From assembly GCF_011421635.1 (NCBI RefSeq), contig NZ_WTLI01000013.1, positions 95,006 to 153,308 on the forward strand: DNA of 58,303 bases. Direction: 5' to 3'. Every line of letters starts with the position of its first letter. Position 1 is the stretch's first letter. The position numbers and the translations under genes were made by a program. The notes below the pieces were generated by a model. It was not told the origin of the DNA. It was given only the letters and a program-made list of their open reading frames with translations, and made no database searches. The DNA is from Paenibacillus turpanensis (GTDB lineage Bacteria; Bacillota; Bacilli; Paenibacillales; YIM-B00363). This document shows positions 50,208 to 57,549 of the stretch, piece after piece.

Positions 50208-50609
50208 CTATTCTTCGATCTTAACTCCCTTTTCTCTTACCAAACCTAGAAATTTCTCTTGATCAACCGACAAAAATATCTTCTCCGGGAAATTCTTGTT
50301 GTTATGTATGAGTTGCAAGCCTCTATAAGTCAGTTTTATACATATAATTTCGGAATAACTCATTTGTATTTTTTTATAATAACTTATTATTAGAAACGTC
50401 TGGTAAAACCTAACCTGAACAAAAGGATACGAAAATTTACTTGTTATCATTCCGTTCTGAAATTGAGCTCCACCCGTTAAAGTACTTAGTAAATCAGCTT
50501 CTCTCTCAATATCAATGAATTCGTTCCTTTTCTTGATCATCTGCCAAAATACAATACCCACAACGATCGGTACCAATATAGCTCCTATAACAACTAGAAT
50601 CTGCTCCAA
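50208..50609 (-). CDS. Unknown membrane-anchored protein
   Basis: A 133-aa protein with one N-terminal membrane segment (ILVVIGAILVPIVVGIVFWQ) and a cytoplasmic domain with strands (VQVRFYQTFLIISYYKKIQM). No family recognised. The start is a TTG with GAGGG upstream. Confidence 0.65.
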   Translation of the reverse strand: MEQILVVIGAILVPIVVGIVFWQMIKKRNEFIDIEREADLLSTLTGGAQFQNGMITSKFSYPFVQVRFYQTFLIISYYKKIQMSYSEIICIKLTYRGLQLIHNNKNFPEKIFLSVDQEKFLGLVREKGVKIEE

Positions 50610-50718
50610 CTTTTCACCCTCAAAGCGATTATTTTATATTCTTAGATTGCTGTCATGGCTAATATACCCTTTATACCATTTGTAAGGTATAGAAAATCTG
50701 TAACAAGAGCAGTTAACT

Positions 50719-50959
50719 TCACCATATATAATTATTCCAGTCCTGAAATTGTTTCTTTAACATGTTTATAATCATTTCTCCACCGAAAGTAATTGTGTCT
50801 TCGTGAGAACAGTACACCATCCATTCTAGATCCCTCTTAAACCAATATCCTTCTCCACCATTACCGTACCCAGGTCGTAGATAACATTCTAAAATACGAT
50901 TTTACTTTTTCTTCACTTATTATCTCCTTATATTTATCTGGAACGTATTGATGTGTCAT
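50719..50959 (-). pseudogene. Small unknown gene broken by a frameshift
   Basis: From the ATG at 50959 the frame reads MTHQYVPDKYKEIISEEKV and soon stops. Another frame carries on as RILECYLRPGYGNGGEGYWF, KRDLEWMVYCSHEDTITFGG and EMIINMLKKQFQDWNNYIW to a stop at 50719. Removing one A from the run near 50902 joins both into a compact protein of about 79 aa. No family is recognised, but the continuous, protein-like text on both sides argues for a real gene with one lesion. Confidence 0.6.
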
Positions 50960-51040
50960 TTAATTTCCCTCGATTAATTCTCCATGACTGTTATTGGTAT
51001 TAAAGCACTCTCGTGTTTCGTTATAAGACCATACATCTAG

Positions 51041-51502
51041 CTAACTTCCGTATGATTGTTCTAATTCACTTTTTATTTTTTGAATATCTTCTAGCAATGT
51101 TTTAACTAATATTTCATTAGAAGGGTCACTTATATCTTTGATATTTAACTTATTATGGTAATCCATATCTATTTTCATTATCTTGCGCACAAACTCCTTC
51201 TCAATCTGATTAAAACTATCATCATCAAAATACTTATTTTTAAATGTCCTTTCCGTTTCCGTATATAAATCTAAATGCACATATACTTCTGCCATTATAT
51301 CTAACATGACATTACTATTATTATAAAAGGCCTGAGAAATTCTATTATTTACAGTTTCACTCTTCAATTCATATGGTATTTGTGGCACAGGTCTCAAAAC
51401 ATCTAATGATAGTAGAGAATAACTTATTGAACTTATCACGATACCTAATACTACGTAGTAATACAAATAGTTGATAAAATGACGTTTGAACTCAGTATTC
51501 AA
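51041..51502 (-). CDS. Unknown membrane-anchored protein
   Basis: A 153-aa protein with one N-terminal membrane segment (YLYYYVVLGIVISSISYSLL) and an acidic helical outside domain (SQAFYNNSNVMLDIMAEVYV and two further helices). No family recognised. The start is a TTG with AAAGGAG. It is the first gene downstream of site I. Confidence 0.65.
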   Translation of the reverse strand: MNTEFKRHFINYLYYYVVLGIVISSISYSLLSLDVLRPVPQIPYELKSETVNNRISQAFYNNSNVMLDIMAEVYVHLDLYTETERTFKNKYFDDDSFNQIEKEFVRKIMKIDMDYHNKLNIKDISDPSNEILVKTLLEDIQKIKSELEQSYGS

Positions 51503-51534
51503 TGTTTACTCCTTTTAAGTGTTTTCAAAAATTC

Positions 51535-51593
51535 ATCTAACGTTTGAGCATTCATGAAGCCTCTGGACAATCTTATGATGCACAACGTTAAGG
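51535..51593 (-). repeat. attC-like site I (short, complete, 59 bp)
   Basis: In gene orientation: CCTTAAC (51587-51593), GCATCATAAG (51572-51581), a loop, CTTCATGAATGC (51548-51559), ending GTTAGAT (51535-51541, a perfect GTTRRRY). Inner arms pair with two unpaired bases on one side, as expected for extrahelical bases of integron attC sites. Length and layout match short natural attC sites. Confidence 0.6.
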
Positions 51594-51726
51594 GACGGAA
51601 TTTCGTCTCATCCGCCGGATCAAAAGTAACTTATCACATATACAAAAGAATCATTCCACCATGATCCTTGTTTTCTGTACAAGTCTAGTGTTAATACTAC
51701 TCTAACCTTTTACAGTTACTTCATAG

Positions 51727-52143
51727 TCAGGTCCTAGGATTCTTTTTAGTCCAAAAGATTATTATAACCAGATCAATTATGACAAACAAAAAAAATGTAA
51801 ATATAGGATATGGCGGTACAGTAAATGGATACAAAAATAGAACGAAAAAGAAGCTTGACTCTAATTCATTAACAGATAAGAATAATAGAATCATATACCA
51901 GATTAAATTTACAATTCCAAAAGCGTAAGTGACTTTGTATCCATAAAAACCCAAAACAGATACAATAACACCAAATACACTTAATACAATGTATAAAAGT
52001 AATGGAAATCCAATATCAAAGGAACGATATTTTAGTTCCTCAATCCAACTAATAATTGTGGCGATTATTACTAATATATTTACCATCAAATATAATAGTT
52101 TGTTATTCTCTGGTCTGTAAAGGGAGGTAATTAATTTTTTCAT
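51727..52143 (-). CDS. Unknown four-segment membrane protein
   Basis: A 138-aa protein with four hydrophobic segments (LYLMVNILVIIATIISWIEE, LLLYIVLSVFGVIVSVLGFY, FGIVNLIWYMILLFLSV and the aromatic FFFVLFLYPFTVPPYPIFTF with IIDLVIIIFW). No family recognised. GAGGATGATAT precedes the ATG. Confidence 0.7.
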   Translation of the reverse strand: MKKLITSLYRPENNKLLYLMVNILVIIATIISWIEELKYRSFDIGFPLLLYIVLSVFGVIVSVLGFYGYKVTYAFGIVNLIWYMILLFLSVNELESSFFFVLFLYPFTVPPYPIFTFFLFVIIDLVIIIFWTKKNPRT

Positions 52144-52167
52144 ATATCATCCTCTTTCAGTTGTATC

Positions 52168-52351
52168 GCATAACTTCTTTCATTCACGAACCCGAGAACC
52201 TTAAGGGAGCGAATCCATCGGCCGTGACACGGTTGGTTCGCAGGATTGTATGCCTGAATTCTCTTGCCACCCGAGGATTCTCTTGCATACCAAGGGTCGC
52301 TAGCCCACCGCTTGATTCATATGCCACCGATACGTGAATGCTGCATTAGAC
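52168..52351 (-). repeat. attC-like site A (184 bp)
   Basis: In gene orientation: GTCTAAT (52345-52351), four bases, GCATTCACG region (52333-52340 on the complement), a long internal part, CGTGAATG (52181-52188), then GTTATGC (52168-52174). The inner arms pair in 8 of 9 positions. The central block resembles those of sites B, D and F. It begins 17 bases after the CPCC gene's stop. Confidence 0.72.
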
Positions 52352-52367
52352 GAAGTGCATGATTTTT

Positions 52368-52928
52368 CTATATATTCAAGTATTCCATTACTTTCCTTGT
52401 GAATATTTCCTCGATACTAACTAATTCGTTTTGTGCATCTACATCCGATAAATCGTGGATCTCTTTATAAATTGAAAAAAACTCATTCGGATCTTTCCGT
52501 CTTTTTATCATTATATATCTAATAATCAGTTCTCGATCCTCATCCATAAAACTGTAAATCTCTTGAAAGTCAAAAACAAATTTGCTATCACTTATTTGAG
52601 TAAATCCGAGGTATAGCCCAAGTATTTTATTAATGGGAAGATCTAATGCATAAAATATTCTTGCAATCTCAACTAATGGCATTCTTCTAATGTCTTTGAT
52701 ATCTTTGGGACCTTCATATTCAAAAGCAGGTTCACTAGGCATACCCATATTGATTTCAAACAACTTTTGAGCTTGTCGTAATGAAACTTTGTTAGCTCCA
52801 CCTTCAAAATCCGGGTCATTGTATTGTATTGGATCATCTTGCCAATAACACACTTCGCAAATTTCAAATGTTCCCGGCGGTTTAATGTTTAATGATTTGT
52901 AACCACAACAAGGACATGCAAATCTCAA
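52368..52928 (-). CDS. CPCC-family cysteine-rich protein
   Basis: A 186-aa protein with the N-terminal zinc-ribbon-like CPCCGYKSLNIKPPGTFEIC, VCYWQDDPIQYNDPDFEGGA and the NKVSLRQAQKLFE segment that define the CPCC family. The C-terminal helical part is an extension. The family is found in single-gene units across bacteria and is of unknown function. The start is a TTG with GGGGTGA upstream. Its gene is followed at once by site A and preceded by site B. Confidence 0.85.
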   Translation of the reverse strand: MRFACPCCGYKSLNIKPPGTFEICEVCYWQDDPIQYNDPDFEGGANKVSLRQAQKLFEINMGMPSEPAFEYEGPKDIKDIRRMPLVEIARIFYALDLPINKILGLYLGFTQISDSKFVFDFQEIYSFMDEDRELIIRYIMIKRRKDPNEFFSIYKEIHDLSDVDAQNELVSIEEIFTRKVMEYLNI

Positions 52929-52963
52929 ATGCTCACCCCTATGTTATAGTTTGCACTGATTTC

Positions 52964-53131
52964 CGATAATCGTCTTACTTTCACCAACCCTTACCGCATA
53001 AAAAAACCAATGCGTCCGGCCGGGATGTGGTTAGTCGGCAGGGTTGTCACCTGATCCCGCTTCCTGAAAATGCCTCTCAGCGCCCAAGGCTCGCACAAGG
53101 TGCGGCCCGCCCGTGAATCTGGTGTTATCGG
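52964..53131 (-). repeat. attC-like site B (168 bp)
   Basis: In gene orientation: CCGATAAC (53124-53131), spacer, ATTCACG (53112-53118), internal block, GGTGAAA (52979-52985), ending ATTATCGG (52964-52971). The outer arms share CCGATAA exactly. The acetyltransferase stop codon TAA (53125-53127) lies inside the first arm, the way integron cassette genes often end. Confidence 0.75.
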
Positions 53132-53631
53132 ATGTTATCGCCATCTTCGAGTTGGTCTCTAAGAATGAATTCCATTCTTCTGCTCCTGGTTGTCAAACCC
53201 ATGGATTCATAAAACCTTATTGCATCTTTATTGAATTCGGATACCCCTAATTCTATACACTGAGCAGAAACACCTTTTCCAAAGTCAAGAATGTAATTCA
53301 TTAATTCTTTTCCTAATCCGTTATTCCTGTATTTTTCATCAATACAAAAATCATCAATTGAAATGTATTTTCTGCTTCTATAGATCTGTCGATTGGGAGG
53401 AAGGTTTATTCTCAAGACCGAGTACCCAACCACCTTGTCTTCAACTACAACAACAAAAAGCTTGGATTTCTGATCCACAAGCAGTTTATTAAAATAGTCA
53501 TTACTCATAGGACACGGATCCGGGGCATAAATATCCGGACGTTCTTTCACATGTATTTCATGAATTTGAGCCACTAATCTGGCCACTTCATGATAATCGG
53601 ATAAGATTGCTTCCCTTATAATACTGTTCAT
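53125..53631 (-). CDS. GNAT-family N-acetyltransferase
   Basis: A protein of about 168 aa starting at the ATG at 53631 (CAGGAG upstream; the longer frame would run through site C). Features: IREAILSDYHEVARLVAQIH, LFVVVVEDKVVGYSVLRINL, acetyl-CoA motif FCIDEKYRNNGLGKELMNYI and CIELGVSEFNKDAIRFYESM. It stops inside site B. The gene occupies the unit between sites C and B, typical of an acetyltransferase cassette. Confidence 0.9.
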   Translation of the reverse strand: MNSIIREAILSDYHEVARLVAQIHEIHVKERPDIYAPDPCPMSNDYFNKLLVDQKSKLFVVVVEDKVVGYSVLRINLPPNRQIYRSRKYISIDDFCIDEKYRNNGLGKELMNYILDFGKGVSAQCIELGVSEFNKDAIRFYESMGLTTRSRRMEFILRDQLEDGDNIR

Positions 53632-53666
53632 TAAGATCTCCTGGTTTATGATTTTGGGTTGATTTC

Positions 53667-53786
53667 CGACAACGCTCTTGCATTCGCGAACCGATAGAGT
53701 GTCCGCTGAATCAACTTCACCCAAAACTCCTCACTCGGACCTAGCACCATAACACCATTGAATTCCTTTCTATTCAAACGTTGTAC
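53667..53786 (-). repeat. attC-like site C (partly rearranged)
   Basis: The end in gene orientation is well conserved: GATTCAGCGGACA core, then GGTTCGCGAATGCAAGAG and GTTGTCG (53667-53673). The beginning shows GTACAAC (53780-53786) but no matching inner arm. A piece resembling the usual first arm (CATAACACCATT) is present on the opposite strand near 53745-53757, suggesting a rearranged site. Confidence 0.5.
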
Positions 53787-53812
53787 ATCACAACATCCAT
53801 ATGAACCTCTGT

Positions 53813-54127
53813 TTACATTACCAAGTTTTTTAAAAATAATAAATTATCGATAATAAATGCAATCACAATTACATTTAAGGTATCCTTAAGTTTCGTATGT
53901 TGCAAAAATAAAAGTCTAATTAACAACGTAGAGCAAGTAATTATTAGTACAGTGGCGAGAAGACGAAAACCTACTAATAATAAGTTTTCACTAATAGAAA
54001 ATTCTGACTGACCACTTTCTAGTCTAGACTTCTCATTCATTAAGTTTGCAAAATCAAAGAAAAATTCTAAAGGAATCAGAATTATGAAACAAACTAACAA
54101 TGCACATATGTAAAATAGGATTTTCAT
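53813..54127 (-). CDS. Small unknown membrane protein
   Basis: A 104-aa protein with two to three hydrophobic segments (ILFYICALLVCFIILIPLEF, LLLVGFRLLATVLIITCSTL and LNVIVIAFIIDNLLFL). No family recognised. It lies between the ankyrin fragment and site C. Confidence 0.65.
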   Translation of the reverse strand: MKILFYICALLVCFIILIPLEFFFDFANLMNEKSRLESGQSEFSISENLLLVGFRLLATVLIITCSTLLIRLLFLQHTKLKDTLNVIVIAFIIDNLLFLKNLVM

Positions 54128-54159
54128 TCATGCCCGCCTTTGATTAATTGTATCGATTA

Positions 54160-54403
54160 CTATAGCAAAGAAAACAGCTGGTCATTATTTGCTTTTAACG
54201 CTAAATCAAATGGGCGTTCCTCATTTTTATTTTTAAGATTCTTCTTTACCCCAGATTTAATGAGTAATTCTACTACGCCGGAGGTATCCTCAGAAAGATA
54301 TGAACTGGCAAGCAAATGTAGGGCAGTATCTCCGTATAAATTTGCAATATTGGGGTCCGCATTATTTGACAATAAATCTACAATAACTATACTTTATTCC
54401 TCT
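54160..54403 (-). pseudogene. Ankyrin-repeat protein, N-terminally truncated
   Basis: The frame reads VDLLSNNADPNIANLYGDTA, LHLLASSYLSEDTSGVVELL and IKSGVKKNLKNKNEERPFDL, which are about two clear ankyrin repeats (the G-DTALHLL motif). An in-frame stop lies upstream at 54401-54403, with no start codon and ribosome site before DLLSNN, although a weak ATG inside LLSNN is available. It looks like the tail end of a longer ankyrin protein. Confidence 0.5.
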
Positions 54404-54418
54404 CCTCACCTAAGAATA

Positions 54419-54838
54419 TCAACCTTCTGTTTCAGAAAGTTCTGTTGTTCTTTGGTTAATTTTCTTTATACTTATCACTGCTTTTGTTCTCTTATAATAT
54501 TGTATTTCAATATCTGTTTCCTCAACTAAATCATTTATCAAATCATTCTTCACTCTAAATTTTTTATCCTTTCCATGTTCAATCCTTACTACAATAATGT
54601 CTTTTCCCTTAGTTATTACACGACCTTGAAGAGTAGTGTAGTCCTGTTTCGCTAAATCCAGAGAAATCATTATTGCACTAAAAATAAAAAATGGAATTGG
54701 AAATAATAGCAATGTGACTAGCCAATAAGGTCTTTCTTGCAGAATATTTACAAATACTTGTATTGAGGAAGTAAGCGTCAGTATTAATGAAGTAACCAAA
54801 AATAACTGAAGAGATGCCTTTGACTTTGTATCTTTCAT
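54419..54838 (-). CDS. Unknown membrane protein
   Basis: A 139-aa protein with two hydrophobic segments (LQLFLVTSLILTLTSSIQVF and WLVTLLLFPIPFFIFSAIMI) and a soluble C-terminal strand-rich part (VITKGKDIIVVRIEHGKDKK). No family recognised. AAAGGACAG precedes the ATG. It is the first gene after site D. Confidence 0.7.
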   Translation of the reverse strand: MKDTKSKASLQLFLVTSLILTLTSSIQVFVNILQERPYWLVTLLLFPIPFFIFSAIMISLDLAKQDYTTLQGRVITKGKDIIVVRIEHGKDKKFRVKNDLINDLVEETDIEIQYYKRTKAVISIKKINQRTTELSETEG

Positions 54839-54856
54839 TCAGTCTGTCCTTTCAAA

Positions 54857-54991
54857 GTTTAACGTTATTTCAGGCAGGGGCTGCCGCGACTAGCGGTTAG
54901 CCAGTGCAGGGTTGTCTGCTGAATTCGCTTCCCCAAAATGCCTCTGTAGACCTTGCGCCTTCAGGCCCGCAGCTTGAATATGGTGTGATCC
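54857..54991 (-). repeat. attC-like site D (135 bp)
   Basis: In gene orientation: GGATCAC (54985-54991), ATTCAAG (54973-54979), internal block, TGAAAT (54867-54872), ending GTTAAAC (54857-54863, a perfect GTTRRRY). A 24-base block at 54899-54922 is identical to 56645-56668 in site F. Confidence 0.7.
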
Positions 54992-55019
54992 CATTCTCTT
55001 ACCATCTCCGAGACACTTA

Positions 55020-55855
55020 CTAAATCACTTGATTTATTATCGCGCTCATTTTATTGTTTCCTTCAATTATTCCAGTTTTTTCTATTAGTCTATTATAAAT
55101 TCTTAATAGTTCTGGAACCATACTTGTCAAGGTCTTCATTATTTCGACTTCATTCCGACTACAATCCCAACTTTCAAGCATTGTTAATTGCCATGGCATT
55201 AAGTGAGTTCGTTCTCCTTCGATCTTGACCAGTCCCAACCTTCATTAGGCTGTCTATCTATCTCCATATCCCATCCTTGCACTATAAATTGTCTTATGTT
55301 ATTCAGATTCGTTAGTGCATAATAATATTCCCCACGCATAACCCTTCGATAAACCTCATGAATATAGGCAAAGACCTTTCCCCTCCAACGCAATACATTA
55401 CTCTGATTTACCGTGTAATGTAATGCCTCTGATTTCTTGAGGAGGTGGCTAATGATCTCTTCAGGATCAAACAAAATCTTAATGCCTTTAAGCCAGATAG
55501 ACGGATGTAAGGTTTGCGTATTGTAAAAAAACACATCTACCTTTATAAAGGTATCGTAATGTGCGATTGTAAAGGGAGCTTTCGGATAATAGTCTTCAAA
55601 AAACAGAACGTTTCCCCACTCTTTTGCGAGTTCCTGTTTAGATTCTATGTATCGTGAGAGTGCTTGTTCCTGAACAACTACTCGCAAGTCAATATCAGAG
55701 AAATTGTCTTCATTGCCTAGAGCTATTGAACCACCTACAAAAATACCAATCACTTCTGGTCTTAGCTTTAATGAATGAACAATCGTTTCTAATAATGCTT
55801 TCCTGACATTAGGTAGGTTTTCATCTCTTTTGGTATGTTTTGAGTAATACTTCAA
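55020..55855 (-). pseudogene. Nucleotidyltransferase-domain protein, frameshifted
   Basis: From the TTG at 55855 (GAGAAGGTGAA upstream) the protein has the nucleotidyltransferase motif IGIFVGGSIALGNEDNFSDI with DLRVVV (Gly-Gly-Ser and Asp-x-Asp). It continues to GWDWSRS, where the frame soon stops at 55199. The expected C-terminal helices (LMPWQLTMLESWDCSRNEVE, then the YNRLIEKTG helix) lie in another frame ending at 55020. Adding one A near 55225 (TCAAG to TCAAAG) joins both parts. The family includes antibiotic nucleotidyltransferases. Confidence 0.82.
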
Positions 55856-56038
55856 TAGAATTCACCTTCTCAAATAATGTGGTAAGCAATGAAGACGAAG
55901 GCCGCATGAGTCATCCACAAAAGTCATAATCCCACCACACTGTGAACTCTTATATCTTTCTCTAGTTCTGGCGCTGCTTTTGGCGCTCCATATTCAAAGC
56001 CTTCACTTATGTCACTTAGTTTTATGATTGAATCTTAT

Positions 56039-56536
56039 TCAAAATATCTTTGGATCTTTCAATTCTGCCCATTGAGTAGTCGGGACTTCATTACGTTCTG
56101 TTAATGTTCCTACCATAATTTCTTGTTTGAATGGATTTTGAAAATAATGTGCGAGCATTTGCTTTATTATGCTTGAGATATGTAAATCTTGTACTTTATC
56201 CTTATGTATCCAATAAACTTCTCCTTCATCAGAAGAGCGTACTTGATCCGATTTTAGTTTTCCGAAGTATACAAACTGCTGCCGGATCTCATCTTCCTTG
56301 ATTCTGAACAATAAATACCTAAGTGATAATTCATAAATATTCTGCTCTTCGATTCCTGCTTCTTCGTATATCTCCCTTACACAAGCCTTCATTGGGTTGT
56401 TCAATTCATAAGGTTCAATGTGGCCGCCTACTCCACTCCAGAACTCAAAATCATATAACTTACTAGCTTGTTTCTTTATCATTAAGATGTTTTCATTATG
56501 AAAAAGAAAAGCAGTAACCATCTGCCTTATTTCCAT
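56039..56536 (-). CDS. Nudix hydrolase
   Basis: A 165-aa Nudix protein: VTAFLFHNENILMIKKQASK, WSGVGGHIEPYELNNPMKAC and VREIYEEAGIEEQNIYEL carry the Nudix box with the REIYEEAG core. The C-terminal half has the strand WIHKDKVQDLHIS. GAGGG precedes the ATG at 56536. It is the unit after site F. The 183 bases to the next gene have no clear attC-like site. Confidence 0.88.
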   Translation of the reverse strand: MEIRQMVTAFLFHNENILMIKKQASKLYDFEFWSGVGGHIEPYELNNPMKACVREIYEEAGIEEQNIYELSLRYLLFRIKEDEIRQQFVYFGKLKSDQVRSSDEGEVYWIHKDKVQDLHISSIIKQMLAHYFQNPFKQEIMVGTLTERNEVPTTQWAELKDPKIF

Positions 56537-56589
56537 ATTTAAATCATTCCCTCGTGAAAATCATTTTTTGAGCAGATCTCATCCATTTC

Positions 56590-56738
56590 ATATAACGTTC
56601 TTGCATTCACCAACCCTTACTTTGGCCCCGGGTCCGACGGACTGAGCCAGTGCAGGGTTGTCTGCTGATTCCATTTCCTTCGAAAACCCTCTTGCAAATC
56701 AAGGTCCGTAAGGCCCGTAGCGTGAATATGTGTTATCT
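56590..56738 (-). repeat. attC-like site F (149 bp)
   Basis: In gene orientation: AGATAAC (56732-56738), ATTCACG (56721-56727), internal block, GGTGAAT (56605-56611), spacer GCAAGAAC, ending GTTATAT (56590-56596). The nucleotidyltransferase stop codon TAA (56733-56735) lies inside the first arm. This is the cleanest site of the set. Confidence 0.78.
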
Positions 56739-57341
56739 GATGAACCTGCCTTCTTCAAGCTTGCTTAATTGATCTTTCCATTCTTCATTCTGATTTGTAT
56801 GTTCAAGTGCTATCTTCAGCCAATTCAATTGCTTAATTGATAAGCTATAAATAATGTTCTTAAAATCCTCTTCATCGGTTAATCTGGGGGATTTTGATTT
56901 AAATAATAGCTGCCACTCCGGGGTAACGAACTTTCGACCCGCTCGATCCTGATGAACAAAATCATCCAATGACATTCTCACAGACTCATCTCTTCTATAA
57001 ATTACACTTCCTTCAGCCACATCCGTAAAAAGAATTTCAACAAATTCATCACCTTTTCGTAGATGTAAACAATAATTAGGTTTCTCAATGTTCATCCCTC
57101 GACTTACCTGCTCAAATCTATCTTCTCCAAACACAACCATCTGAATATCCCAGCCGTGAAAGTGTTCTATTACTTCCTCTTTATATTGCCTAAAAATAAC
57201 CAAATCCATATCTTTGTGCTCCCTAGTTTTCCTACCAAGAAACAAATCTATAGACCATCCGCCAGCAATATACCAAGGAGCGATGAAACCGTCCATGATT
57301 TCCTTTATCTTATCTAACTCTGGGCTCATTAGTGTATTCAA
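56733..57341 (-). CDS. Nucleotidyltransferase of the aminoglycoside adenylyltransferase (AadB/ANT(2'')-like) type
   Basis: A 202-aa protein with FIAPWYIAGGWSIDLFLGRK then TREHKDMDLVIFR, the Gly-Gly-Trp plus Asp-x-Asp catalytic pattern of this adenylyltransferase group. A C-terminal helical domain follows with RAGRKFVTPEWQLLFKSKSP, typical of PF10706-like proteins. Relatives modify aminoglycosides or lincosamides, but many are uncharacterised, so resistance is not implied. The start is a TTG at 57341 with GGAG upstream. The gene ends inside site F. Confidence 0.87.
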   Translation of the reverse strand: MNTLMSPELDKIKEIMDGFIAPWYIAGGWSIDLFLGRKTREHKDMDLVIFRQYKEEVIEHFHGWDIQMVVFGEDRFEQVSRGMNIEKPNYCLHLRKGDEFVEILFTDVAEGSVIYRRDESVRMSLDDFVHQDRAGRKFVTPEWQLLFKSKSPRLTDEEDFKNIIYSLSIKQLNWLKIALEHTNQNEEWKDQLSKLEEGRFIR

Positions 57342-57469
57342 CTCTTCACTCCTTGAACATATACATACCAGATTATTAAAACTCTACATAAACTGGATCT
57401 TGAGATACATGTAAACATGCTTCTATTCTTTCTCCTTTTGAAAAACCCCCTTATTTTTGTGTAGGTTTC

Positions 57470-57549
57470 ACCTAACCTTCTTGCATTCACGACGTCACGG
57501 CAGCATAAGTCCGCAAGGACCTGCTGGCGGCCTTAGCCAATGGCTTCTA
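57470..57549 (-). repeat. attC-like site G (half site)
   Basis: The last half is conserved: CGTGAATGCAAGAAG then GTTAGGT (57470-57476, a perfect GTTRRRY). Its beginning is replaced by CGTTAGAAG at the phosphotransferase stop codon, so two cores in the same direction bound this 80-base segment. An internal stem (GGTCC/GGAC with loop TTGC) is present. Confidence 0.5.

Noticed and set aside
53842..53853. TTATCGATAA near 53.84 kb, similar to the LacI operator core.
   Set aside because: Far from the regulators, inside a coding sequence, A/T-rich and lacking the flanking GTT/AAC symmetry of the operators.
55856..56038. The gap after the Nudix gene, considered as a further site of the array.
   Set aside because: Some inverted stretches (GTGAAGGC / GGCCTTC) are present, but no RYYYAAC or GTTRRRY ends and no similarity to the other sites.
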